NCBI GenBank assembly: GCA_033439685.1
Contig: JAUEDM010000001.1
Location: 9,114,001-9,178,000 of the forward strand
Source: Apodospora peruviana
Taxonomy: Eukaryota; Ascomycota; Sordariomycetes; Sordariales; Lasiosphaeriaceae
DNA length: 64,000 nt
Direction: 5' to 3'
The notes below the pieces were generated by a model. That model had not been told where the DNA came from. It ran no database searches and saw only the letters and a list, made by a program, of their open reading frames with translations. Positions within the stretch are counted from its first letter, which is position 1. Each line of letters begins with the position of its first letter. The translations under genes were made by a program, and so were the position numbers. Below are positions 55,101 to 64,000 of the stretch, piece after piece.

Positions 55101-58100
55101 GAGCCGCCAGGCACACATCTGGGAGGAAAGAGCTGCCTTTAGGGCTGGCAAGCGTAACCGCGCAACCTGGAACAGCCGCCCCCTTCGAATTTCTTTTTCC
55201 TCTCCCTCACCAACTCAAAAAAATAGAGGAATGCCTGGCAGAAAGCCGGAACCTGAATGGGATTACTGTGACCCTGTCGCACCCGAGATCACCTGCGTAG
55301 TCGCCGGCCTTGACGTGTTAGCCTCGACGCTCGTTCAATACCGGAGATGAATCCCGATCAACACGACTCCCGTCCTTGCCCCAAACTGGCGTCTTGTCTT
55401 GTCAACGAAGGTCAGACGTCCCGAAGAGTGCACCGTTACACTCGGAGTGTTTTGTCTGGTGCCGACAAGCGACAGCGAAGGCCACTAACCCCCTTAGTCT
55501 GGCGATTACTGTCCTATCACAAAGAATTTCGCTGCCTAAAACCATGGGAGTCGACTTGTGCCCACAAACATGTCAGAAGAACAACCATGGTCCAGATGAT
55601 GACCACAACAGCTCATCCCCGACAGACGTTGGGCCGATAGCTACCGACAGGTTGGAGGGAACTATTCCATGCATGCATGCTATTGTTTCCGTGCATCGTC
55701 TGCCGCTTGGCATGGTTGAGTTGACCGACAGTCGGCTGACTACAGTAGTTGACGGGATACCTCCGCCATAATCATGACATCAATATCGATTGTCAGTCAA
55801 GACACGCGACACGTGCTTCTGAATCCCCATACGGGTTACTCGATACGTGGAAAGAACCCAATTTCATCGGGACTCGCAGGGAGGCCTTTTAGTCATGGCC
55901 GATCCTCGTGACATATCCCACACATTGCTCTCTTATAAGCAGGAAATGAAGAACAGGCCAAGACAGTGGATCGTGAATGCGACCGAGCCGAAAGCCCACG
56001 CTAAAGCATCTGCGGTCTCACCTCCACGTCGGCCACCACCGAAAAGCTGGCCCCCGGCAATGAGTCCCGGGGCACCACCTGCACAAGGTCCTGGCCTCGA
56101 TCCCATGGTGCTGGGAGTCTCCTGCACGTTTCTTTCTGCAACGATATACATCACATCATACTTGTATGCAGATGAGCTTACCTCACACTTGGCCGCGCAG
56201 GTGGCCGGTGACTGTATTTTCAGTCTGCCAGAACTCCGTACAAAAGGACGAACACCCAAAGACAATACGTGCTTATCCAACTTCAAAAGTACGCACCCCA
56301 CCTCACTGACAAAAAGGCCCGGGGCGTGCGATCTGCTTACTGCCAGTTACGGAACTGACATAACCGACAGAACTGGCATGTCGGAGGGTCATACCCGGCG
56401 GTGTATGCGCGGTCCTACTTGCTGCTTGAATCACGCTCTCGCGCACCCAGATGAAGAAGCTCTTGAAGCCCTCGCTATGGAATCAGGGGTAACTGTGTGG
56501 AGAGCGGATATGCAATGGGCAAAATAAAACAAAAGGTTGGGCGTCCGTACCCCTGAACACTGTAACCTGGCGCTGAAAGCCTCAATCCCCGCAATCCGCC
56601 TTCTGCTTTTCAGGTTCCTTAGGCATCTCACGATTTGTCTCGGTGCTGTAACTGCTAGCCGCTGCTCGCCATACCCGCCACAGCAGACATGAGAAAAATG
56701 CGAGTGGTAGAAGGTTGGTGCCGCTAATTTCTTACCAGGCCCTGCGCACTTGGTTTTAGGCGGCAATTATCACTTGCTTGTTGAAGAAAGTCTCTGGGAG
56801 GTGAAGCTACATTATCCGCGGATTAGTCTATGAGGTGACATGCACTACCCTGGCTCGGGCTGGGTTTCAGGGCCTCTGGCATTTCGACAATTGCCATCTG
56901 CGTCTCCTGATTGGCCTGCCAATATTGCCTTGGAGAGACTCTCTCTCAACCCTTTCCCTCCAACATGGACCTTGTGTCAGCATAATCTTTAGCAACATCA
57001 TAACGGCCCTTGCTAGTCAGATGGCGTCACAAGAAAAACACTTGCCAAGGTCTTTCAACCTTCCTAACCATGTCGACAGGAAGACAACTACCCGAAACCC
57101 CCTGCTTATCCTATGACCGCACCCTCCTTTCACCTGTTAGTTCCTGGATACTAGGACTACACGGAGGACGGCCCAGCCCGTCAACAGGTCCTAATCCTAC
57201 ATCCACCACTAATAACTATGGCATACGGGGCCTTATTTCGGAGGAAAATTCCAACCCGATCCTCCCCACACCCGTCCCTTTGCTTGTCTCACCCCATCTC
57301 TTGCCAAGCTAGCTATGAACAGCCCTGCTCATTCAACGGTCGTGCTGGGTAGTCCCGCCTGCCTTAGAACCATGTCAGGTACACACACGTGCTTTCATTC
57401 TTGATAGACCGGTGCCTATCGTTGATAATCCCTGGCTCTACTCGGGAGATCGGTCTGCTCTATGATCGACCCACTTGGATGGCCACTGCAGGGCATGGTA
57501 TGTTTGTTTCCCATGGTCCCTTTTCCTACTTCGACGCCCACTCTTGAGTCTATCTTTCTGTGCACGATAATGTTTCTTCCATCCCGCCTTATGTTGTTGT
57601 CTTGGTAATCTGCTGCCTTGCGAAGCTTGTTGTTCCTTCTGGTCCACATCGGAAATCGCCTTGGCTTGTCAGTGAACACAGCTCATAGTCCTGTCCCTTC
57701 ATGTACTACCCAACTACAGATCCCTATCCTTACATCAGATTTTACATCAAGAAAGAGGTGGACTAAAAACAGCCGGACGTTTGTTTTGGGAGTTACCTAT
57801 TCCCGTCCGTTCAGCCCTATGCGACCCTCAGGTTGAACCCGACCATTGGATGGTTCATCCCAACAGGCTGTGCCCCGTGGTCGAGCCCCCACGCAGCTGA
57901 ACAACCACGGCGTCTGAGTCGACGAGGCATCAACTTAATTCTATGTCCTGGGCCATCGACCTTGGATGGGAGCAAGACAAGGGACACCACGGGAGACTAG
58001 GGATCAGGATATAAACCTTCTTCGTCCCCCTTGTTGTTGGGTGGCTTACCATCGAGTCATCATCACCCTTCATCATCACAACCTGGTCGACAACATACAT

Positions 58101-58336
58101 CCCTTGCATATTTATACACATACCTTTGTCACTACACCACTATCACCAGCGAGATCACCCCACGCCGACAAAAGACCATCGTCTATCATCATCACCTTAA
58201 CGGACAGCTACACGTTGCCAGTCCTACCTTACTTATCTCCGCCACACCTAAGACACCGAGACCCCGAGACCCCGGGCCGGTCTTGACATTTATTATCTCC
58301 ATCGCCACCTTCCCGGTCCAACACGCAGCAAGCATC
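52191..58336. other. 6.1-kb stretch without a supported protein gene
   Basis: Every ORF here is short or lacks coding character. The longest is 226 codons (55847-56527, plus) with an opposing 122-codon ORF; neither has a domain, a clear codon bias or a good start. From 57400 the DNA becomes C/T- and CATCAC-rich, as in long fungal 5' leaders, leading to the gene at 58337, whose frame is open up to 58031. A long non-coding transcript or a long leader is possible but nothing proves it. I see no tRNA, intact transposon or tandem repeat. Confidence 0.5.
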
Positions 58337-59353
58337 ATGTCGTCCTCTCGTTCAGCCCGGTCCAGTCACAGCTCTGGGTCAAGTCGTAGCGGCGGCGGCG
58401 GCGGCGGAAGCAAATCCAACAGGGGCGGAACGGTACGTGTTGCCTGTCCCTATTCCTTCCCGGAGCTTTAGTCCACACACACATCAAGACCAACTCCAAT
58501 GTGCCTGGCTCATCACCTTATTCACAACCCATCTCACAACAATCCCACTTCATGCCTTCCTTCACAAGTCAGACGTTTCTGTCCCAGCACAATCAGAACT
58601 AACCAACACCCATGCGTTGTGTTGTCGGCCAGCAGTCCATCCGCAACCTGATCGAGTCCCTCCAGACGCACCGCGTCAACACCCTGACAGAACTGTGCCG
58701 GATCGAGCGCGTCGCGGCGTCATGCGATTCCGAGGAGGACGCCCGCGCGTTCCAGGGCCCCATGACGGCGGCCTGGAATTACTACGTCACTTCCAACCAA
58801 ATGCTTTCCGAGCTGCGAGGCTTGACGAGAAGCTATCCCTTCTGCGGCGACATCTTGACTGAAGCGCAGGCGTCGGTCAGGAACGATCCCGATTCGAACC
58901 GGAGCTGGAATTTGGCGTGGCTTTGTCTTGTTAAGATTCAGGATGAGTAAGTTCTCTCTATATCTATCTTCATTTATGTGTCATTGGGTTATACTGTCGT
59001 CAACCGAGGATGATTCGGTCGTTGTCCACTTTATTATTTCGAAAATTTGTGGATCTGAGCGGCCGGTTTGCTGTTCTTGTGGTTGCCAAACAGCCGCGGA
59101 GGCCGGCGCGCGCGTGTGTGCCCGGATTTAAGCTTATTCATGGATTTGACATACTCCGTAATGACTGACATAATACAACAGTAACCTCATTGCCACCTAC
59201 GCGGCCTCCGAGGCGGCCAGGCCGGAGATGTGGGGCGGCCGCATGCCCGAGCCCGAGGAAGCCGACCAGCTGGCCGCCTGCTTCCAGTACGAATGGGACA
59301 TGGCCGTCCACAACATGCTCCGGCACTGGTCGGTTGCGCCGACTTGGTACTGA
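58337..59353 (+). CDS. Small unknown protein with SR/Gly-rich head and helical body
   Basis: Three exons, 58337-58432, 58633-58946 and 59182-59353; the introns are unusually long (200 and 235 nt, GTACGT...GCCAG and GTAAGT...CAACAG). The product is 193 residues. The head is Ser/Arg/Gly-rich (SSRSARSSHSSGSSRSGG). The body is probably helical: SIRNLIESLQTHRVNTLTEL, AFQGPMTAAWNYYVTSNQ, SWNLAWLCLVKIQDD, then NLIATYAASEAARPEMWGG, ending HNMLRHWSVAPTWY. No family is recognised; it looks like a conserved hypothetical protein. The codon frame across both joins is unbroken, which supports the model. Confidence 0.7.
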
Positions 59354-60539
59354 ACAGTTTTTCGACGATATTTCTACAAATGGCAAGCCAAGACATGGAA
59401 TACGAAATCTTCTTTTTGGCTGATGGTTTGGTTGTTTCGTGGGTTTCGCGGAAGGTATTGAAAATGCATGGATTTTGAGGACTGAGATAGGGCATGGCAT
59501 GGCAGGCAAAGGGGCTTGCAATGGGGCTGAGGTTAAAGGTTTTTTTTTTTTTTTTTTTTGGGGGGGGGGGGGGGGGGGCGCTGGGGTTTGGGTATGTCAT
59601 AGATTGGGGGAGAAGACTTGATCTGAAGGGAGCACATCGTGTTTTGTTTGCTGTTTGTTGGCTTTTCCTTTTTCAATTTTGTCCTCCGCTCCTTTTATCT
59701 ACATTCACATCTCCACTTTCAACATTTGTGTTTCTTTTACAAGTTTGTTTCATTAAGATGTTTTGTCTTGAGTTATTTCCATGCCTCTGCTCAAGCAATT
59801 TCGGTGCTCTGCTTTCCTCTTAAGCATACATATAGACGATAGATTCATCATGATCTGCAAAGAAACATACAAGCCTACCTACCTATGCACTTGGCTCTGG
59901 GACTATCTGGTCTGTTTCCGTGATATGTCTAGTTTGTCCTTACGGATCACTCGCTTGGACAGCCCTTTTCCAGGTTCTTCTCCCTGGCAAGGACCTCGTC
60001 AACGAGCCAGCACACATCTAGCACGCGGGTAGACTGGTATGGGCGCCGCATCAGGGTACTGGGGTCAAAGGTGGTTATCACAAGCGGATCTGATCTGGCA
60101 ATACCGATAATTGATGCAAGGGGAGATCGGGCCTCTTGAGGCTGCTGTGCTGGAAATCCCGATATCGGAACCTGGAAGGGGATGACGGTCATTCAGTAGA
60201 AGACCAAACCGGCCAGCCTGTCATATGGGAGGGTCAGCAGCAGCTTGTCTGGAACTTCTGTACCGCAGTGCTGACTAGGTAGATTCATCATCAGCCCAGC
60301 CACGGGCCACCAATGTTGCAGGGCAGATTGATGTCAGATGGATGGAAATATTCTGAATTAGACGCATAAGCACCGTGTCAGTGTCGGACCAACGCGGCAA
60401 TTGCTAATTACCTGTCATTGAAAGGCAGCTGAATCCCGTAAGGAGTTATCTCGTGCACGTGTCCAACATAAGTTTGCAAATCACACGATGGTAACAATAT
60501 CTCGGACCAACGTTTCAAGTAAAATATCAGATTCAACGC
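59354..60539. other. Intergenic stretch between convergent genes with a T20-G19 tract
   Basis: It includes the homopolymer pair listed separately and a T-rich 3' flank (59640-59820). No gene is seen. Confidence 0.55.
59540..59578 (+). repeat. Homopolymer pair T20-G19
   Basis: Twenty T are followed at once by nineteen G, about 190 bp downstream of the stop of the SR/Gly-rich gene. Length is likely to be polymorphic or uncertain. Confidence 0.9.
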
Positions 60540-62089
60540 TCACTGATCTTCCAAATCCCGCCCGTCATAGCCAATCTTGGTGCCATCGTTTGGCAAAACG
60601 GCCTTAAACAAAGCAAATGGCCTGACTCTCCTATCACCCCCAGGCCATGACGATGGTCCCCAGTTGAGCTGGTTACAAGTGAAATAGAGGTATCCGTCCG
60701 TTGCGATAGACACTAGTGACAACACGAGAGGTCAGCTAAACCTAACCGGATCCCAAGCAAGGGAGACACATGAATTGAACAAGGAGTGTGCTACAAAGGA
60801 AAGGAGAACAAGACATACTGGTATCAACCCAGTTGATCCTCGGATCCCGCACAAACGTCTGCACCGTCCCCTGGGTGGGATCAAACGACACAATGGCATT
60901 CTGCTCCATGCTCCCCATGTACACAATTCCGTTAGTGTCCGTCTCCATCCCGTCGCTGACACCCTTCTGGCCATGACTGACGACCCCCTGCTGGGCGTTC
61001 ATCTCGCTTTCCGTATCCTTGCTATCAGGATTGGAGTACAAGACCCGCGTGGGCGCGCTATACAGATACCGCGACCCGATCGGGCCCCAGTAGAGCGTCT
61101 CGCTGTCATTGGATATGGCAATAGCGTCCGCACCCATGGTCAGGTATCCCACGGCACCTTTTGGGGAGGGGCGATTGTACACCGGCTCGCCCCAGACGAA
61201 GGGGAGGAACTGCGACTCGGCCAGGACCGATTTTGTCAGCGACAGACGGCGCCAGGATTCGCCTGTGCCCAGATCGACGACGATGATGCCGTTGCGACCC
61301 TCTGCGCTGCTGTCGGTGATGTACGCGACGCCTTTGCCTGTGGCTGTAATGTTTTCTCGGAGATCGAAGCGCACGTCGTTGATGTAGCTGTCTGGAAAGG
61401 CGATGTCGATAGGGAAGAGGATTGTCTGGAACACGGTGTCGTTTTTAAGGTTGACACCGACGAGTTTGGGGCCGCCGTAGGTTGCTGGGACGAGCGTGCC
61501 GCTGCCGTCTGGGAGGAGGACGCGGCCTGTGTCGAGGATCCAGAGGCGATCGGCGGGATCGACGACCACCGATTGCACGCCAATGAGGTGGTTGGGATAG
61601 TTTGCGCCGCCTGTTTTTGAGTATGGTTAGTGACGGTCACTTCACTTCAGCTGAGGTTGGACACTGCACTGACTGGGTGGGTTGGTGGTGTAGTTGATGG
61701 CTCCGCCTGGAGGACTGTTCATCTCGATGCTTGGGTATGCTTTCTCTTCGGTCATGGATATGAGTTCTCCCACGGTGTAGACATTATTGGTCCCGTTATT
61801 GACGTTGGCAGGATCCAGACCTCCCGGGAAGTTGGAAAACATACGTCCTGTGGCCGAGACAGCGATGCCTACATACAAGAGGGAAGGTCAGCCATTTTGG
61901 TCTCAAACGTCATTTAGACAGCAGGCTGTTTTCCTTACCGGTGGGCCATTGGTGATAGTATGCATGTGCAATCTCCAGTGGTGGTCCAGATTTCAGGCTA
62001 TCGGTTATGAACTCTGGCGTGGACTCTGACATGACCAGACCAAGAAGCAGACATAATGCCGCGATACCTTGAACACAGGTCATCTCCAT
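60540..62089 (-). CDS. Secreted yellow/major royal jelly protein-like propeller
   Basis: Four exons: 62089-61939, 61868-61674, 61610-60819 and 60712-60540, with introns of 70, 63 and 106 nt (GTAAGG...TGTAG, GTCAGT...AACAG, GTATGT...ACTAG); 436 residues. The start MEMTCVQGIAALCLLLGLVM forms a signal peptide. Family marks in order are GIAVSATGRMFSNFP, NHLIGVQSVVVDPADRLWIL followed by DTGR, PKLVGVNLKNDTVFQTILFP, SYINDVRFDLR, GVAYITDSS.GRNGIIVVDL, the outer-strand ADAIAISNDSETLYWGPIGS, and the end ATDGYLYFTCNQLNWGP. The fold is a six-bladed propeller. Yellow proteins act around melanin formation in insects; fungal members are uncharacterised, sometimes named gluconolactonase-like. It diverges from no gene nearby and converges on the SR/Gly-rich gene. 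Confidence 0.88.
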
Positions 62090-62724
62090 CCTGTTGAACG
62101 TGAGACAAGAAAAAACCTCCGAAATTGCACTTGCAGAGCAACAAGGGAACTGTGAGTTTGCCGGAGGGGTAAGTGGTGTTACATATAGACAGCATCGACG
62201 TGGTATTGATCTCATCACCGATGTCATTATTGGGAACTTTCGGTACTCGGACCCCAACATGGGGACCGGGAAACCCCCCAAAGGAACACGGAAACGGTGC
62301 TTAGGCAAACATCACTGATCTGGATCGCAGGTGTTATATCGAGCATATCCGTACACTAAACCTCATCCAGGCCGCAGGGCCTGCCGCCGCAAGGTTGACA
62401 GGTCATGAGTTGGTACGGTTCATCAAACCCCCCCATCCACAGCCCAACACCGGGTAGCCTCCCACTAATACAAGATCTAGTTGAAAAGGAACTAAGACTC
62501 AGCTCGATCGTATGATGATACATGCGGATTGCTGAGTAACATTGCAACCTAACTAGCTTGAACAAACTCCGGATCGGCTGGATCTCCCAAAGAGCACAAG
62601 GTCTGACCGACTGTGTTTCATCACAGCGACCGCCGACTCAAGAATCACCTTCTTCCCGATCGGTAAATCGGAATTTTGCCCAGAAAACCTACTTCACTAC
62701 ATTAACCCAGCGCTATAGTAAACG
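62090..62724. other. Intergenic stretch
   Basis: The promoter side of the MRJP-like gene and the 3' flank of the MFS gene at the right edge. No ORF of interest. Confidence 0.5.
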
Positions 62725-64000
62725 CTAAAGACACCACCTAAAATCAGGCGAAGCCGGCCCATCCCTCAACTTCTCCGTCGGGATCGTAGTAGGGTCAACC
62801 TTAACCCCTTGCCTCCCGTCCCTGCGCTTATTATCCACAATCATGTACGCGCCAAACAATAGCGTGAGAATCAAACCCATTCCACCAAACGCGGCCGTCG
62901 TCGCCAGCGCAGGCAGATATTTCGGCGCGTCATTATTCCTGAAAATATTGGAACTGACCACGCCCATCATGTTGGCCATCGGCACCCCAATGCTCGTCAG
63001 CAGCACGCGCTTGCCCTCGTGCGCGATATTATTGTTGTACAGCACGTCCAACAAGACACTAGGGGCTGACGTGCCCCAGGTCATCATGAAGCTCGCGAAA
63101 TAGGCCACCTGCAGCTGGTTCTGAACGTCGATGGTCGCGTAGATGACCATGCCCACAAAGGTGAACAGGAAGCCGAGGGCTACGAACGGGAAGCGGAGGC
63201 GCGTGTAGTCGCTTGCGAAGGCTAAGACGAGGAGCATTACTGCGCCTGAGACGTTGGGCGCCACCGTGTAGAGATTTGTCTTGACGGTGTCGTATTTTAG
63301 TCGGGCGATGATTTGTGGCAGGAAGAGATTTACGCTTTGGAGGGGGACGCCTAGGCAGACTTGGATTGCTAATATTATCCACGAGGTTGGTTCTTTCAGG
63401 ATTGTGAGTGATTCGCGGATGTTGAGTTTCTCGTTGACCACGCTGGAGGAATCGAGCTGGATTCGTTGGAAGGCGATTTTCTTTTGGTCGGCGGAGAGGA
63501 AGTGTGCTTCTGCTGCTGATTTGGGGAGGTACCAGAATGCGAAGAAGGAGAAGAGGATCGTGCAGCCTCCTTCAATGATAAATAGGTAGCGCCAGGGTTC
63601 GAGGGCTCCGCCTTTTATCTGGAACACGCCGAACGAGAGCAAGCCGCCGAAGGCAGATGCTATGGATTGGGCGGCGTAGAAGATGGCTAGGCGGCGGGCG
63701 AGTTCGCCGCGGCGATAGAACCTTTCTTTTCTGTTAGTGACTGTCCGCAGATGAAATGGAATTGACTTACATGGTCTGATAATAAATAACCAGCGGGAAG
63801 AAAGCGCTCTCACTCATGCCCAGGAACCAGCGCAGCGTCATGATGCCAGCGAAGTTATGCGCAGCGACAACAAGCAACGTGCAGCTTCCAAAACAGAACA
63901 TCATGATCGGAAGAACTCGGCTTGGACCATACTTCTTGCCGGCGAGACCGAGAAACGGTGCGGTCAGGACGTACGGCACGAAAAAGACGGACAGGATGGT
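62725..64000 (-). CDS. MFS transporter, anion:cation symporter type (partial, 5' end outside)
   Basis: Two exons are visible: 64000-63771 (open to the right edge) and 63721-62725, with a 49-nt intron (GTAAGT...AAAG). The window holds about 408 C-terminal residues. Membrane pieces: TILSVFFVPYVLTAPFLGLA, then GKKYGPSRVLPIMMFCFGS (the TM2-TM3 loop), LRWFLGMSESAFFPLVIYYQ, YRRGELARRLAIFYAAQSIA, GGLLSFGVF, PWRYLFIIEGGCTILFSFFA, and WYLPKSAAEAHFLS before the central loop. GELARR..IFYA.Q..A..FGG and EPWRYLFIIEG are typical of the Dal5/Tna1 (allantoate/nicotinate) group. It is a plasma-membrane uptake carrier for an organic anion; the substrate is not readable. Confidence 0.9.

Noticed and set aside
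55847..56527. 226-codon ORF on the plus strand in the gene desert
   Set aside because: No domain, mixed composition, overlapping opposing ORF and no good intron signals; probably chance.
60775..61620. 281-codon plus-strand ORF over the MRJP-like gene
   Set aside because: Antisense shadow of exon 3; the minus strand has the conserved family motifs and splice sites.
1..64000. CRISPR arrays, bacterial operons, ribosome-binding sites
   Set aside because: The window is eukaryotic: spliced genes, no direct-repeat/spacer arrays, no operon-like spacing.

Overview
This window looks like nuclear DNA of a filamentous ascomycete (Pezizomycotina). Genes lie on both strands and are split by short introns of about 50-70 nt with GT..AG borders. 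The protein families are typical of moulds: a HET-NACHT-WD40 receptor, a PDR-type ABC pump, a fungal F-box protein, a rhamnogalacturonan lyase, several MFS carriers and a fungal royal-jelly-like protein. The species cannot be fixed from the sequence; a sordariomycete is a reasonable guess. I followed exon joins by hand for most genes.

Left part (1-17 kb). A partial Ecm33-like cell-wall protein runs off the left edge. It is followed by a gene-poor stretch holding an eroded Ulp1 (C48) cysteine protease with its catalytic residues intact. Next comes a complete 1467-residue NLR (HET, NACHT, then 13 nearly identical WD40 repeats and one degenerate copy). Behind it (9-14 kb) lie broken coding remnants, the clearest being a Zn2Cys6 transcription factor with a lost cysteine ligand and frameshifts. 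A bZIP factor at 15.0-15.8 kb has no upstream in-frame AUG in its exon.

Middle (17-34 kb). A PDR-type ABC transporter is flanked upstream by long poly-G tracts, a 20-bp palindrome and an inverted repeat. Then come the 3' part of a dead NACHT-ankyrin NLR, a dead FHA plus kinase-like gene, an F-box/zinc protein, and a frameshifted scrap of methylmalonate-semialdehyde dehydrogenase beside a long hairpin. C-to-T or G-to-A changes at key sites in several remnants fit repeat-induced point mutation, but this is inference.

Right part (34-64 kb). This is an ordinary gene-rich region. A sugar-porter MFS gene and a rhamnogalacturonan lyase are divergent around a tRNA-Arg gene with an intron. They are followed by a SnoaL/NTF2-like protein, a DUF4185-like propeller, formyltetrahydrofolate deformylase, a DUF1275 membrane protein, an unknown protein with five 25-residue repeats, a DHA1-type MFS carrier, a 6-kb gene-free stretch, an unknown SR/G-rich protein, a yellow/MRJP-like secreted protein and a partial anion:cation symporter-type MFS gene.

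Functional reading. The pectin lyase and sugar porter may serve plant cell-wall use. The NLR, the dead NLR, the eroded protease and the dead kinase suggest that the left half is a fast-turnover accessory block carrying self/non-self recognition genes.
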